Shown: positions 8,430 through 19,880 of the stretch, piece after piece | How positions within the stretch are numbered: the stretch's first letter is position 1 | Layout: each line of letters starts with the position of its first letter | Assembly: GCF_001598915.1 (NCBI RefSeq) | Contig: NZ_BDAP01000001.1 | Span: forward strand, 1,302,001 to 1,366,000 | DNA: 64,000 nt | Direction: 5' to 3' | DNA from: Williamsia muralis NBRC 105860 | GTDB lineage: Bacteria; Actinomycetota; Actinomycetes; Mycobacteriales; Mycobacteriaceae | Notes under the pieces: model-generated | Told to the model about the DNA's origin: nothing | Seen by the model: the letters and a program-made list of their open reading frames with translations, nothing else | The model's database searches: none | Position numbers and translations under genes: made by a program

Positions 8430-9725
8430 TCACAACTCGATGTCGTCAGCCGATACGGCGGCACGTTCGACGTCGGTGAGTTCCTTTTTGTCCACGGTCA
8501 GCGAATAGTGTTGGCGCGGATCGAATTCGTCATGCAGGTCCACTCGGTCGAGCACGTCGAGTACCAACTTTTTCAGGAACAGTCGCGGCGAGATTCCGAC
8601 CTGCCCACCCAGTTTTCCTGCTACCGCAGATGCGAGGTCACGAATGTACGCATCGTCGACGACGGTGCGGATTCGTTCGGGTGATCGCGAGCCGTCTGCA
8701 AACAGGTCCCGTACCCGGACGCCTACCTCTACCAGGCGATCCAGATCGAATCCGGCGAGTCGGACCTGCGGGGCACGTGGGTTGTCGAAACGTGCGTCTG
8801 TGGTGAAGTCGGTGTGGAGACGTTGCGCAAGTGGTGGAAGCGATTGGATTCCCATGCGGCCATCGAAGAACGCTGGTGTCCCGGTGATCACCAAGTACAG
8901 GCCTGGGTAGCGGCCGGAGTCGAGCTCATCGATCCATTGGCGCAGCGCGTTGAGTGCCTTGGCTCGGCTGTCCGATCGCATGCGTTGCAGGGTTTCGACC
9001 TCGTCGATCACGAGCAATAGGCCGGGGTGCCGGGCGCCCTTGAGGACGGCGAGCAGACCTTGTAAGAAGCCCATCGCGAGGAAGTGGTCGACGTCTTGAC
9101 GCACCCCGGCAGCGCGTTTGGCTGCTGCGCCGACGTGCGGTTGTCCACCCAGCCAGGCGATCAGCGCATCCGCTGTGGCGGCGTCCTCGCGTTCGAGGGC
9201 GGCGCGATAGGCCCGCAACACCATCGGATACACCGGTGTCGCAGATGCAACTGCTGTCAGGCGTTGCTCGAGAAGCGCCTCGATTTGTTCAGTGCTGGCT
9301 TCATCGACACCCGCCGCCGCCGCCGCGTCTTCCTCGATTCCGAACAGCCACGTGTCGATCACGTTCCGAAACGCAGAGGGCGGGAAAGCTGCCGTGTGCA
9401 ACGACTCGGTGGTTCGTCGATACACGGTTTCGAGCTTGTGTAGCGGAGTTTCGAGCTCACTGATCTGCACCTCGGCAACAGCCAATCCGCGACGCATCGC
9501 GCGCTGCTGCACCCAGCGTGCGAAGAACGTTTTGCCCGAACCATATTCACCGCGAACAGCCTTGAACGCAGAACCACCCGCAGCGACTGCTTCGATTTCT
9601 TCGTCGACTGTCGGCGCAAAGCGATCAATACCGACTGCCAACACATCAAGATTTCCGGCGGGGACGGTGCCTTGCCGGAGGGCGGTGAGAATCTCTCGGC
9701 GCCGGACCGGCGAAAGGGTACTCAT
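8430..9725 (-). CDS. brxD: BREX type 2 ATP-binding protein BrxD
   Basis: BrxD is a P-loop ATPase of the ORC/Cdc6-like AAA+ group found in BREX types 2 and 3. This 431-residue protein has Walker A GEYGSGKTFF near residue 58 and Walker B LLLVIDEVETL near 231, followed by a sensor-like LVITGTPAFFD. The N-terminal RRREILTALRQGTVP and the C-terminal helical domain match the family layout, and the length is typical. Its ATG overlaps the pglZ stop (ATGA). Its exact role in phage exclusion is not settled; DNA-dependent ATP hydrolysis is the reasonable expectation. Confidence 0.92.
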   Translation of the reverse strand: MSTLSPVRRREILTALRQGTVPAGNLDVLAVGIDRFAPTVDEEIEAVAAGGSAFKAVRGEYGSGKTFFARWVQQRAMRRGLAVAEVQISELETPLHKLETVYRRTTESLHTAAFPPSAFRNVIDTWLFGIEEDAAAAAGVDEASTEQIEALLEQRLTAVASATPVYPMVLRAYRAALEREDAATADALIAWLGGQPHVGAAAKRAAGVRQDVDHFLAMGFLQGLLAVLKGARHPGLLLVIDEVETLQRMRSDSRAKALNALRQWIDELDSGRYPGLYLVITGTPAFFDGRMGIQSLPPLAQRLHTDFTTDARFDNPRAPQVRLAGFDLDRLVEVGVRVRDLFADGSRSPERIRTVVDDAYIRDLASAVAGKLGGQVGISPRLFLKKLVLDVLDRVDLHDEFDPRQHYSLTVDKKELTDVERAAVSADDIEL

Positions 9726-12544
9726 GCCCTCACCTGGAACTGCTCGAACATCAGCGGCGCCTCGAGCGTGAGCTCACCACCGTTGACGGTGAGCACAATG
9801 ACGCCATCGGTGTTGAGAATCTGGGCTGCGACCTGCACGGAGTTGTTGGCGCGGGAAGCCTTGGCGCCGAGAATTTCTCCTGCACGGGGCAGTGCTAAGA
9901 CGCCACCCCCGGCGATCGTCTCGCGAAGCAACGTTCCAATAGCTTCTGCAGACATACGCCTTCCATACAGTTTGAACTGTTCCTTGAACAACGCGCTGGT
10001 CAAGAGCTCGGCAACCTGATCATGCACGTCAGCCAGCGAAGCTGCCGGGGAGGCGGCTTCGGACTGAGGCTCGCTGACGTCAAACAATGCATCAACTTGT
10101 GGCGCAGGCTTGATCGTTGGCTTCTTCTTCGTCGCGGACGGTGGAGACACGGGTACCTGCGTGACGGGTGCGGGCGTGATGCGGGTCGGAGTCCACCAGG
10201 ACGGCTGGGGGATCGGTGCCGCCTCCAGTCCGAGATGTCTGGACACAAGCCCATCGGCCGAGACTGGACCATTCACGAGAATCGAAATCGGGATGACAGC
10301 CTCCGCCAGGGTGGCGCCACCGTGGTAGCCGGCCTTGAGTCCGGTGTACCGCAGCTGCTCATCGACAGCGAGTACTGCGCGGTGATCGTCGGTGAGGACC
10401 CGCTGACCCTCCACAAGAACCTCGTCAGCAGGCAGCGACGCGGCGTCAACATTGTCGGCGGATCGGTACCGCGCAGAAATCTGCTGCCCGCGTTGCGTAC
10501 CTGACTGTTCTCGACGTTCGACCACGTGCCCGTGGTCGCTCAGTAGCACCACTGTGCGGCCAACTGTGGCGGCCGTGGCGAGTAACGCGTCGAGTCGCTT
10601 GAATCTTGACGTGGTCCAGGATGTCCCGATCGGATCGGAACGATCGAGCGCATCGTCGATGTCATTGAGTACGCATGCGACCACCGTCCGATCGTCGGTG
10701 TCTTCCACAGCTGTACGCACGTCGACTGCCAGCGCGTGTCCTTGCGCAACCGCCTCGAGATCAGACTTGTGGAAGAGTACTTGTCCTGTGCCGCGTAGGC
10801 CGTTGTGCTGCAGCCAATCCGAGAATCCCGTTCGCTCACGATCCTGCGTGCCTGCGGCGAGCGCGCCGGTCAACAATGAGCAGCGGGAAAATTTGGTAAC
10901 TGTCGGTAGCGCGGCGAGGGCAGTGTGTGGTCCTTCGGCGCCGACGAAGCGGCAATCCTGCCACTGTGGTCGATGGCGGCGCATTGCATCAGCGACCACA
11001 TCGTGGGATGTCGCGGCATCCATGCCATCAGCGATGACGATAAGCACGGGTGACGCTTTCGCCTCACCGGTACCCAGTCCGGTCGGCCCCGACGCAGGAG
11101 CAGTCAGAGGTTTGACGATCTGGTCGAGCACGTCTTCGATGTATAGCGGTGTGCCTGTTCCATTTTCGCGATGGGCACCTGCTGAGGCAAGCATCCGGGC
11201 GAAACTGCGATCGAGTGCTGCGCGCTTTTCCCGAATTGCCGTGACGAGTCGATGTGCCACGGTGGCAAGTTGTGAGTTGGTGGCACCGACGAATGCACTG
11301 TTAACGGCACTATCGACCCAGGAGAGGTCGGTCCGATGCTCCTCCAGCCAGCCGGCCAGGGTGGTCGACCCCTGCCAGGGTGCTCGGAGCCGACGCAGCA
11401 GTCGAAGCGCAGCCGCACCGACCTGGACGTCTCGAGGGGCGTCGGGGGTGTCGGCTCGCGCGTCGCGATGGGCAAGAACATCGACCCAGGCATTTTCAGC
11501 CGGGGCGAGATCATTGCTGTCCATCGCCGCAGCGAGTGCGTCGGCGAAGTGCGCTATGCGCGGCGCAAGAGCGGACGACAGGACATCGGACCGGGCAACC
11601 AGGGACGAAGCATGCAATTTTGCCACGAACGTCTCAGCGCGCGTCAGCACGGCCGTGGGGTCTTCCGCGGCCGTAACCGCGAGCGTGGCGACGTTGCCCC
11701 ACGTTGCGAGTTGCTGCTCGGAGTACACGTTGTCGCCGAGTTCCAACTTCAACCGAGTACGTACTTCGACAACCACGTCGGTGGCTGCGGGAAATGAGGC
11801 GGCGGCTTTCGCCGAATCGGACAGCAATGCAGCGACCAGACCGAGCGGGACGATATGTCCAGGCCCGTTTCCTCGCCACACGGTGGTGAAGAGTGGGCCG
11901 AGTGTTCCCAACCGGGCAGAGATCCACGCGTAAAACTGTTGCAGCAGTGCAGATTCGGTGGTCTGTGTCCATACACTGAATCGGTTGGTCCGCGATGTGT
12001 CGAGGGACCACAGTGCTACATGATGCGGTGTGAACTCCACAGGATCTAGATCGAACTTGAGTTTTGCCAGTGTGGCAAAGACATGCTCGTTGGTGAGTAC
12101 ACCACCTGGTGCCGGCGGGGCCGAGTCACCGAGCTCGCGGAGCACCGCCCGGGCAGCACGGGTGTCGAGATCAAGCAACCGGAACTCATGCTGGGAGGCT
12201 GCGAATGCATCGCGCAGCATCGGAAACGGATCGAAGTTTGACAGCCGGTTTCCGGTGAGATGCTCCAGCACACCCGCAGGTAGCTCGGACGCTTCACGAT
12301 CAGTCAGAATCACCACCCAGTCCACTTCGCGACGATTGGTGATCGCATCGCGGATGGCGAGGACACTCGGCGCAGTACGCACACGTACTCGTTGACCGTC
12401 GAAGAGAAACTCGCCTTCACCCGACCATTGGGGTGCGGCGGCCACCGCAATGACACCGCGGGCGTGGTTCTTGGCCCGCAGATCGCGGATCAAACCGCGG
12501 ATTGCAGCGGGGTCTGCTTCGGGGAGTCCAGTCGCAGCTGTCAC
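9722..12544 (-). CDS. pglZ: BREX type 2 alkaline-phosphatase-fold protein PglZ
   Basis: PglZ is the hallmark protein of all BREX systems, with an alkaline-phosphatase-superfamily core. In this 940-residue protein the metal-site elements are visible: [11 protein letters not shown] near residue 500 carries the first metal-binding aspartate, and [15 protein letters not shown] near 668 carries the DHxH pair. The first 450 residues are a helical region typical of the long BREX-2 form; a Pro/Ala/Thr-rich linker (about 800-840) leads to a C-terminal winged-helix-like domain ([17 protein letters not shown] onward). The GTG start overlaps the pglY stop (GTGA). In the Streptomyces Pgl system PglZ is toxic without the other components and is thought to restrain or balance PglX. 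Confidence 0.93.
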   Translation of the reverse strand: MTAATGLPEADPAAIRGLIRDLRAKNHARGVIAVAAAPQWSGEGEFLFDGQRVRVRTAPSVLAIRDAITNRREVDWVVILTDREASELPAGVLEHLTGNRLSNFDPFPMLRDAFAASQHEFRLLDLDTRAARAVLRELGDSAPPAPGGVLTNEHVFATLAKLKFDLDPVEFTPHHVALWSLDTSRTNRFSVWTQTTESALLQQFYAWISARLGTLGPLFTTVWRGNGPGHIVPLGLVAALLSDSAKAAASFPAATDVVVEVRTRLKLELGDNVYSEQQLATWGNVATLAVTAAEDPTAVLTRAETFVAKLHASSLVARSDVLSSALAPRIAHFADALAAAMDSNDLAPAENAWVDVLAHRDARADTPDAPRDVQVGAAALRLLRRLRAPWQGSTTLAGWLEEHRTDLSWVDSAVNSAFVGATNSQLATVAHRLVTAIREKRAALDRSFARMLASAGAHRENGTGTPLYIEDVLDQIVKPLTAPASGPTGLGTGEAKASPVLIVIADGMDAATSHDVVADAMRRHRPQWQDCRFVGAEGPHTALAALPTVTKFSRCSLLTGALAAGTQDRERTGFSDWLQHNGLRGTGQVLFHKSDLEAVAQGHALAVDVRTAVEDTDDRTVVACVLNDIDDALDRSDPIGTSWTTSRFKRLDALLATAATVGRTVVLLSDHGHVVERREQSGTQRGQQISARYRSADNVDAASLPADEVLVEGQRVLTDDHRAVLAVDEQLRYTGLKAGYHGGATLAEAVIPISILVNGPVSADGLVSRHLGLEAAPIPQPSWWTPTRITPAPVTQVPVSPPSATKKKPTIKPAPQVDALFDVSEPQSEAASPAASLADVHDQVAELLTSALFKEQFKLYGRRMSAEAIGTLLRETIAGGGVLALPRAGEILGAKASRANNSVQVAAQILNTDGVIVLTVNGGELTLEAPLMFEQFQVRA

Positions 12545-15500
12545 CGCTGCTCCGAGGTGATCGTGACGGTGTACGTGCGCTCAGGGTTGTTTCGTAGCAA
12601 CTCTTTTAGTCGCTCCTCCACTGCGCTGTAGCCGTCAGTGGCCGAGACAACGAACTGAACCGTATTCGGCAGGTCCGGACGAGCTGGTGGTTGTGGACGT
12701 GGTGGTGGTGACGGCGGGTAAATAACCCCTTCCTCAAGCCACTTATCGCGGGCAATGCTTGCGGTTCGTATCGCTTCGCCGAGGGGCCTGGACAGTTCGT
12801 GTTCGATGAATGCTTGCTTCAGTGCGGCAAGGATATTCGCGGCCTGGCGACCCCGATCGTTGTCGGCTTCGGCCGCATTCCGGAGCACGCTTAGACGGTC
12901 GAGCTCGAAGCGGCTGACGGCGTCTGCCAGTGCTCCGGCCTGCGTCAGCGAACGGCTGGCTTCGAGATCGGTGGCGCCGAAGTCCGCGCGGGCCAGGGTG
13001 TCGACAAGGGTGAGGGTGTCGAGGCGAGTCAGTGTGGTGCCGAACAGTTCGTCGAGCGCGCGTGCGGTGGTGAGCCGTTCACCGGCGGCGATGTTTAGGA
13101 ACTGGTACGCCCGAGACAGAGCATCTACCAGCCGTCCTCGGTCGTCGCGTCCGACTGCGGCGTAGTCATGGACTTGCTGGGCGAACGCCGACACATTCGG
13201 AGCAGTGAGGTACTCGTTGATGCCTTGCGCTGTCAGTGTTTTCCAGCGACGGCACGCGTCGAGCCACAGCTGTCGCTCCGGTAGCGGTTCGATCCGGAGG
13301 GTGAGGTCACGCCGGAACTCGCCGATAGCAGGTTCATCCACAGACGTGGAGTGCAGGAACCACGATCGTTTCGTTTGCGCGGCCCACGCGCCGGCCACCA
13401 GGTCGACGACATCGTCGGTCAGTCCGCGTTTTGATCCGGCCGGCGCGATGGCAGAGCGCAGCAGACCGATTGGTACTTCAGTGTCTTCGGCGATCGCAGA
13501 GCGTGAGAGTTCTTGCGTTAGGCGGGTTCTCCAGGCGGAGAAGTGCTCGGGCCCGAACAGTAGATGTGTTTCGCTGGTGCGGGCGATTCCCAGCGGCTCC
13601 ACAATCCGGCGAACGGTCTCGCGTTCACCCCGGTCCAAGGCAATTCGGCCGTCGGCAGTCGATTGCGCCTCCCGCAAGCGGGTCAGCGTGAGATTGAGGT
13701 CACGTCTGGTGATCAGACGCTCTGGCGGCGTGAAGTCGGGGTGATCGGGGTATAGGGCGCTGAAAGCGTCACCGATGAGCCGATCGGCGGCTTCTCCGAG
13801 TGAATTGCCGATCGGGGGCTGGACGATGAATCCGGCATGCAGCGAACGCAAAGGCGGTTGCCCGTCCGGGAACTCGGCGCGGGCCGCAACACCGTAGGCA
13901 ATTTGGATGGCGTTGTTCAATTGCCCGCGGACCTGCGTTTGCTGTTGCTGCAGAATCGATCGCGCCGCTGCGCGATCAGCGTCGGAAAGCTCGTTGGAGT
14001 AACCGGCCCATCGGTCACCGGTGAGCACATAGTTGAGGATGACCAATCGGCCCAGTTGGCGAGTGACCTTGTCGGAGAAGAAGTTCGGTAACCAGGTGAT
14101 CGTGAAGCGGTCTTGTCCGGTGCGGAGAAGCTGCTCGACTCGGTCGTGGTCCTCGCCGGTGGTGTGACCTGCGTCGTCGAAGGGAAGGTCGACGATGAGG
14201 CGCAGTGCCCCATCCCGAGACGGGCGGAAGGCTTCGTCCGGCAGATAACTGTGATCGCGGACGTTACCGAATACCACTTCGACCTGGCGCTCGGTCGCGC
14301 GCCAGATGAAGGTGCGCAACAGCGCGTTGTCGACGGTGTGGTCGGCGCCTTGCACGCGGAAATGCTCGGCGAGGAGTTCGCGCATCAGTTCGCGGCGCCG
14401 GCCGTCGGTGTCTTCACCCTTGGCCCGGTTGACGATTCGCTCGTAGTCCACGGACTCAAGGGTGACCGAGATGATTGGGTTCGCGTCGGCGGTCACGGAC
14501 AGCTCGGGGATCTCCGCAGCCCACTGCTTCACTTTGTTGGTGATCTGACCGACTTGATCGCCGGGGATCAAGCTGATGACACTGCCGTGGTTGAGAGACG
14601 CCAGCCGGGAAGCATCGATCTGCTTGAGAGCCGGGACATTTGGCGCGACCGCCGACATCAACAGCGTCTTGGCGATACGAATGTCTGCGCGCAGTCCTGC
14701 TGGGACGTCTTTGTCGGGTGTCGACTCCGGCACGCTGTGATTGCGGAAGATCATCGGCCGCAACTTCTCTGACCACAGGTTCCGTGCAGTTTTGAAAGTC
14801 TGGGAGATGGTGTTGTTGATCGGGGTCGCGTTGGCGCTATCGATGACGTAGTCGAAAGCCTCGCCGACCGGGATCACATTGTCGATGGTCAACCGATCGG
14901 CGTTGTCTTCGAGCATCTGTTGCATCACCTTCAGCGCGGTACGTTCGCGCTGCATTTGCCCGGACAGGCTACGCAGTGTCGCAATCAAGGCAGGAGAGAA
15001 CGGGTAGGTGAGCTTGAAGGCATCCGCGTCGGACCCTCGGTGTCGGTCGTCGGTATTGACGCCATCGAGGAGGACATCCCACACCTGTGCGTTGCGATCG
15101 AGTCGGGCGAACGCTGCATCGAGTGCTGTCGAGGCGCCACTGTCGAGCGGCTGCAATAGTCGCTTGTGCGCGATGAACGGAAGGTTCTCGTCACCGAGGA
15201 TGACTTTGCCAAAACGATCAGCCTGGTGGGCGAAGGCCTGTTCGACGGCCTGCTGGGTGGCGCCGGCGTCGGAGCCGCTGGCTACCCAGTCGGCGAGGTC
15301 ATGTTGGCGAGCGATGAATGACGCAATCGGAACGGCCAATCGCCCACGACTGGTTTCGACGAACTTGGTGATCTTCTGTACTTCGGCGTTGAAACGTTCG
15401 CGTTCGCTGATGAGGAACGTGAGCCACAACACCAATTCGTCGAGGAGGAGAACAACACCTTCGTAGCCAAGGGATTTCGCGTGATCTGCAATGACGGCAA

Positions 15501-16266
15501 GTCCGTCTTCCAGCGGCAGCCAGTCAGTGTTGCGCGAATAGCTGGTGAAGTAGGTGGAGATCAAGGCTTGCTGTAGCCGAGCGCGCTCGGCAGGTTCGGC
15601 ATCTGGAGCGGTCGCCGATGCGTAGGAATCGGCGTTCCAGGCTCCAGAAGCAGCGCCGACCTTGCCCCAGTCGATAGTTGCACCACTGGTGCCGCCGCCG
15701 CCGTTGAGCGCTGCGAAGAACTTGTCGTCGCCAACCTCACCGCGACGGTTGTCCGCGTCAGTGAACAGTCCGCCGGCGGAGTGGAGTACCGGCGGCAAAG
15801 TATCCGGGTGCAGCGTCGTAATCTGCCTCAAATACTGGTCGAACAGAGCCGACTCGATCGTGGTTGCGTCGAGGAAGTGGAACGTTAGTCGCAACAGCTT
15901 CGCCTGGCTGATAGCTGTGTGTGCCGCGACCGCTGGCTGCAATTCAGGCACTGCAAGTGCGTGCGGTGCGCGCCCCAGGATGGCGTAGAGGACAGCCATG
16001 AAGTGGGACTTACCGGAACCAAACGAGCCATCTAGAAACGCGGCCTTGTTTTCCCCGGTGCGTTGGGATTCCTCGACGACGCCGAGTGCAGCACTGAAAG
16101 CATCCGCTAGCGCCGGAGTGACGACGTACGAGTCGATCGTCGACGCGAGCCGCGCATCGCCGACCGAATCGGACAGTCGCAGGACATAGTCATTGGTGCC
16201 ATGCGATTTCGGGATCGCGAAGGTCTCCCGCAGTGTGCGTGCGGGCGTGGAGGAACCTGGAAACAC
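12541..16266 (-). CDS. pglY: BREX type 2 large ATPase PglY
   Basis: PglY is the very large P-loop ATPase of BREX type 2, counterpart of BrxC in type 1. Walker A is [13 protein letters not shown] near residue 78; a hydrophobic strand ending in aspartate ([14 protein letters not shown], near 240) is a good Walker B. The remainder is a long helical body ending in a Pro/Arg linker and a short beta-rich tail. I placed the start at the GTG at 16266, where it shares one base with the pglX stop (TAGTG) and has AAAGG just upstream; residues then read [19 protein letters not shown]. The frame stays open to 16464, but the extra 66 residues are low-complexity arginine-rich shadow sequence of pglX. Predicted length is 1241 residues. 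Confidence 0.92.
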   Translation of the reverse strand: MFPGSSTPARTLRETFAIPKSHGTNDYVLRLSDSVGDARLASTIDSYVVTPALADAFSAALGVVEESQRTGENKAAFLDGSFGSGKSHFMAVLYAILGRAPHALAVPELQPAVAAHTAISQAKLLRLTFHFLDATTIESALFDQYLRQITTLHPDTLPPVLHSAGGLFTDADNRRGEVGDDKFFAALNGGGGTSGATIDWGKVGAASGAWNADSYASATAPDAEPAERARLQQALISTYFTSYSRNTDWLPLEDGLAVIADHAKSLGYEGVVLLLDELVLWLTFLISERERFNAEVQKITKFVETSRGRLAVPIASFIARQHDLADWVASGSDAGATQQAVEQAFAHQADRFGKVILGDENLPFIAHKRLLQPLDSGASTALDAAFARLDRNAQVWDVLLDGVNTDDRHRGSDADAFKLTYPFSPALIATLRSLSGQMQRERTALKVMQQMLEDNADRLTIDNVIPVGEAFDYVIDSANATPINNTISQTFKTARNLWSEKLRPMIFRNHSVPESTPDKDVPAGLRADIRIAKTLLMSAVAPNVPALKQIDASRLASLNHGSVISLIPGDQVGQITNKVKQWAAEIPELSVTADANPIISVTLESVDYERIVNRAKGEDTDGRRRELMRELLAEHFRVQGADHTVDNALLRTFIWRATERQVEVVFGNVRDHSYLPDEAFRPSRDGALRLIVDLPFDDAGHTTGEDHDRVEQLLRTGQDRFTITWLPNFFSDKVTRQLGRLVILNYVLTGDRWAGYSNELSDADRAAARSILQQQQTQVRGQLNNAIQIAYGVAARAEFPDGQPPLRSLHAGFIVQPPIGNSLGEAADRLIGDAFSALYPDHPDFTPPERLITRRDLNLTLTRLREAQSTADGRIALDRGERETVRRIVEPLGIARTSETHLLFGPEHFSAWRTRLTQELSRSAIAEDTEVPIGLLRSAIAPAGSKRGLTDDVVDLVAGAWAAQTKRSWFLHSTSVDEPAIGEFRRDLTLRIEPLPERQLWLDACRRWKTLTAQGINEYLTAPNVSAFAQQVHDYAAVGRDDRGRLVDALSRAYQFLNIAAGERLTTARALDELFGTTLTRLDTLTLVDTLARADFGATDLEASRSLTQAGALADAVSRFELDRLSVLRNAAEADNDRGRQAANILAALKQAFIEHELSRPLGEAIRTASIARDKWLEEGVIYPPSPPPRPQPPARPDLPNTVQFVVSATDGYSAVEERLKELLRNNPERTYTVTITSEQR

Positions 16267-19200
16267 TAGTTGCCTGCCTTTCGCGATTGTGGCGTCTTGT
16301 TTGCTGTCTTGCGGCCCCGAGGGGCGGCGACTGGCCGCCAGTTCTTCAACTCCGCGACCGGAACGCTCACGCTGGATGACTTTTCGTTGAGTTGTGCAGT
16401 GAGGTACTCGGCGAGATCGACACCCAGGTGGGGATCTGCGCCAGAATGCCATTGCTTGACCCACGGAAGAACTTCAGCGATACCCGCGACCACCGGGACT
16501 AGTTCTTCGAGCGGTGTGCCCTCGGATTCACGTAGTGCATAAATGGTCGCCAACGCCAACCCTTGGTGGGCGTGGTTCCAACCGGCCCAGCCGAGTAGCG
16601 GGGTGGGGTCGGTGGCCCTGCCGACATCGGGGTACGCAATGAACCGTTCCTTGGGCACATCGAGTTTGCCTCTATGCGACCAGTACGACGTCTTGCGGAA
16701 GTCGGCGGTTGCGTACTTCGGGGGTACAGGAATGTCAGTGGCCTTGATGAGACCTGCATCTTCATCACGCTGCAGGTCCCACACGCGCTCCCATTCTGCG
16801 CGCTTCCGAAGGCCGGAGTCCTTGTAGCGCAAGGCCGCAAGGTAAGGAACAGCCTCGACGGACAGGAGTTTGACCAAGTTGGCGGTGACCGGTGCGTCCT
16901 TCTGCCCGGCCCACAGATCGAGCGCCGTCAGGAACTCGGGATCGCGCTCCATCTCACCGGCGAGTTCGCCGATGGATCGTGGCTGCGGTGTGCCCTGTTG
17001 GGTGAACCAGAGACTGGGCTCTTCGAGCTTATCGAGCAACCAGTCGCGCAGTGCACGTTGCAGTTTGACGTCCCAAGAGTCGCCAGCCCATCGACGCTTG
17101 TACTCAGGGCGCTCCAGGAGTCGAATGAAGGGGTTCGTTTCGATCAGGTCGAGTCGCTTCTGAACCAAATCGCGATAGTCGTCTGGCCAGTGCGAAGGGA
17201 TCTCTGTGATAGGCGTCGAGCCGTGGCGAGTAAACCACTCAGTTTCGGTCTCGCCTGACTCGAGTTTTCGGGCCAGGACGATCTCAAAAGCGCGTTCGCC
17301 CAGATTGATGGCAGGGGCGGATCCAACCGGAAGTGTCAGGTTGTGGTCGATCAAGCCGTAGTAGACGTAAACCTCCCAGTCGAGCTCTTCTTGTTCGGCG
17401 ATCATTTCACCGTATATCCGACGATGCTCCGCGCTTGCGTCTCCGACAGTAGCTTGGCTAGCGCCGCGCGACTTAATTGAAGTGGCAGGCTCCTGTGCTG
17501 CTAATTGTTGGGCAAGCGAATCTAGGTTGCGAGCTCGATCAAGTGACGTTGATTTGGGAAGCGGGTAGTCCTGCAACGTAGTGCCAGTGAACTCGTAACG
17601 AGGCTCCCACTTTTCGTCGCCGATGCCGCCGCCGATGCCGCCGTTGCCTTTATCGTGGCTGTTTTGCTTGAGCCAGAAGCATGCGGTGGAACTGTTGAGG
17701 GTGCCGAGCAACCGTAGGTGATCATCCTCAGTCGCGCCCGCCGGCAACTTGATCACCGGTGCAGAACGGTTGAACACCTTGCCGCCGCGGTCGAGCACAA
17801 AATGGTTGTGCGTGGCGACGAAGGCGAAGGTAATCGTCGGGGAGCTCGAATCGTCGCTTTTGGGAACCTGATGCCACTCGTACCAAGGGCGACCCTCAAC
17901 GAAGTACGAGACTTTGTTGAACGTCGCGCGATTGCCCAGCTCTGTTCGGTTCGGCCACAGGAATCGATGTGCTCGCGGATAATGTGAGATTGGTTCGAGC
18001 GTGTTGAGACCTTCGTAGGGGAACCAAGCGACGTCGCCACTCGCGATCGTGTAATCACGGATTTCTTCTCCAATGACCCAGCGTCGAAATGCGTTCGGCT
18101 CCAAGTCATAACGTCTTCTACTACGCGGATCGACCATCATCGAAGCATCACTGTTCGTCATTCCAAAAACGCCGATTCGTTTCGCGACGTCATTGAGATC
18201 GCCCGTGCGCGCGGACTCTATCGCGCGGAGCAGGTTCACAGCGCCACCCCCGGACAGGCTCCAGGGGTGTTGACGCAGGTTCTCGCGGGGGAGATCCGTC
18301 ACTGATACCCACTGATCTTCGTGGCTCGGGTTCTCGACGTTCTCGACGATTGACGTCCACACCTTGCCCTTGGCAGGGTTCTCGGGTGCGCCTGGTTCCC
18401 CCTGGATTCCGAGAATTGCCCGGACGTCGTCATGGATTATTGTGTGGTTGCGTCCGACGATGATCACCGTTGGCGTCCCGTGCCCGGGAATATAGGCACC
18501 CGAGGTATCTGCAACCAGCCTCAAGTCTCTGCCAGCCAAGAAATCTTCGATCAGCGGCACGCCAAATTCGCGCTTCATAAACGAGTTCGAAGTGATCTGG
18601 CCGACCCAGCCGGCCCTATCGCCCCCTTTAGCGAGATTGAAGAACTTTTCCATGAACGGGACGGTGAGCGCGTACTTGCCCTTGCAATAGTGGTAGATCT
18701 CCCGATAGCGCGCGTTCAACGCTTTGTCGCTGACGGTGATGTACGGCGGGTTACCGACAACTGCGTCGTATTGACCTGGAGCGAGGATCGTCCGGAGCAG
18801 CCGCGCGTCTTCGGTGCTGTATGTCAGCGCCGAGACGACGGCGTCTTTGTCGTACGCTGCATCCCCGAAATCGATTGCGCGAGCGCCGCCTTTCTCAGGC
18901 CCGTGCAGGAGGGAGTCGCCAGCCGCGACATTCAAGGTGAACTTTGGAGCGTTCACTAGTGACTTCTCGTTGCAGGCCTTCATCGCTGCAACAATGAGTC
19001 GAAACTTCGCGATGGCGACGGCAAACGGGTTGAGGTCCACGCCATAAACTGATGCCAACGCGTTGTCTACGCGGGTGCGTAGTTCAAGACCTGGTGCGTG
19101 ATGGTGCCACCGCTCGACCAGACGAGCGAAGGCTCCGAGTAGGAAATGGCCCGACCCGCAGGTGGGGTCAATGAGTTTGAATCCCTCGAGCGGACGGTCC

Positions 19201-19880
19201 CTGAGGGCAGGTTCGAGCGTGCGGTCGAGGATGAATTCTTCGACGAAATCGGGGGTTTGGAGGAGTGCGTACTTCTTCTTGGCGAAATCCGAGAGGTCTT
19301 GGTAGAGATCACCGAGGAAGCGCGTGGTGAGCTCATCATCTGCAAATGACCAGACGAGATCACCGTGATCATCTGTTCGGCGCCAGAATCCAAGGAGCTG
19401 TTGGACTGCGTCGGACGACGGTTCCATGATGTTAAGCGCCGCATGCTCATCGACGAGTGCCGCGGTTGCAGGGTTGTCGCGCAACGCTTCAAAGGACTGT
19501 GCCAGCCACTCACGATACGAGAGATCCTGGTGGGTGCGGTAGAAGTCATTCTCTGCATCGATGGCACGTTGGCGCAGCATCGGTGTGGGTCCGGAGATCC
19601 ACACCGCCGATTCACCCAACAGAAGGTTGTCTTCGCAGAAACGGACGAACACCGATGTGAGTAACCAGCCGACAGCGGCCTGGGTGAGTTGATCTTCAGC
19701 CCAATCGGTCCAGGATCCTGCGGTGCGTTGTTCCCGGACAGCTTCCCGATGAGTGCTCTTCCATTGGTCGAGTCTCGTGGGCTCAGAGTCCAAACGTGCA
19801 CGCATGTCGTCGACCAAGAGGGTGAGCTGTGGCTTCAGTGCGGCCGTCAACTGCGTGCCTGCGATCGTGGCCAGCGCCAT
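16266..19880 (-). CDS. pglX: BREX type 2 adenine-specific DNA methyltransferase PglX
   Basis: PglX is the N6-adenine methyltransferase of BREX; methylating a short asymmetric host motif marks self DNA. The 1204-residue protein has the SAM-binding motif [13 protein letters not shown] near residue 237 and the catalytic N6-adenine motif NPPY ([11 protein letters not shown]) near 373, the order expected for gamma-type enzymes. The region from about 480 to 720 is probably the target-recognition domain, followed by a long helical C-terminus typical of BREX-2 PglX. The ATG overlaps the pglW stop (TGATG). A PglX target motif cannot be read from sequence alone. Confidence 0.94.
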   Translation of the reverse strand: MALATIAGTQLTAALKPQLTLLVDDMRARLDSEPTRLDQWKSTHREAVREQRTAGSWTDWAEDQLTQAAVGWLLTSVFVRFCEDNLLLGESAVWISGPTPMLRQRAIDAENDFYRTHQDLSYREWLAQSFEALRDNPATAALVDEHAALNIMEPSSDAVQQLLGFWRRTDDHGDLVWSFADDELTTRFLGDLYQDLSDFAKKKYALLQTPDFVEEFILDRTLEPALRDRPLEGFKLIDPTCGSGHFLLGAFARLVERWHHHAPGLELRTRVDNALASVYGVDLNPFAVAIAKFRLIVAAMKACNEKSLVNAPKFTLNVAAGDSLLHGPEKGGARAIDFGDAAYDKDAVVSALTYSTEDARLLRTILAPGQYDAVVGNPPYITVSDKALNARYREIYHYCKGKYALTVPFMEKFFNLAKGGDRAGWVGQITSNSFMKREFGVPLIEDFLAGRDLRLVADTSGAYIPGHGTPTVIIVGRNHTIIHDDVRAILGIQGEPGAPENPAKGKVWTSIVENVENPSHEDQWVSVTDLPRENLRQHPWSLSGGGAVNLLRAIESARTGDLNDVAKRIGVFGMTNSDASMMVDPRSRRRYDLEPNAFRRWVIGEEIRDYTIASGDVAWFPYEGLNTLEPISHYPRAHRFLWPNRTELGNRATFNKVSYFVEGRPWYEWHQVPKSDDSSSPTITFAFVATHNHFVLDRGGKVFNRSAPVIKLPAGATEDDHLRLLGTLNSSTACFWLKQNSHDKGNGGIGGGIGDEKWEPRYEFTGTTLQDYPLPKSTSLDRARNLDSLAQQLAAQEPATSIKSRGASQATVGDASAEHRRIYGEMIAEQEELDWEVYVYYGLIDHNLTLPVGSAPAINLGERAFEIVLARKLESGETETEWFTRHGSTPITEIPSHWPDDYRDLVQKRLDLIETNPFIRLLERPEYKRRWAGDSWDVKLQRALRDWLLDKLEEPSLWFTQQGTPQPRSIGELAGEMERDPEFLTALDLWAGQKDAPVTANLVKLLSVEAVPYLAALRYKDSGLRKRAEWERVWDLQRDEDAGLIKATDIPVPPKYATADFRKTSYWSHRGKLDVPKERFIAYPDVGRATDPTPLLGWAGWNHAHQGLALATIYALRESEGTPLEELVPVVAGIAEVLPWVKQWHSGADPHLGVDLAEYLTAQLNEKSSSVSVPVAELKNWRPVAAPRGRKTANKTPQSRKAGN

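Noticed and set aside
10452-11933. A 493-codon + strand frame opposite pglZ
   Set aside because: It is antisense to a well-supported gene, its product is Ser/Arg-rich without domains, and long antisense frames are common in GC-rich DNA.
16267-16464. N-terminal extension of PglY by 66 codons
   Set aside because: It overlaps pglX entirely, is Arg-rich and low in complexity, and the GTG at 16266 has a ribosome-binding site and a stop/start overlap.
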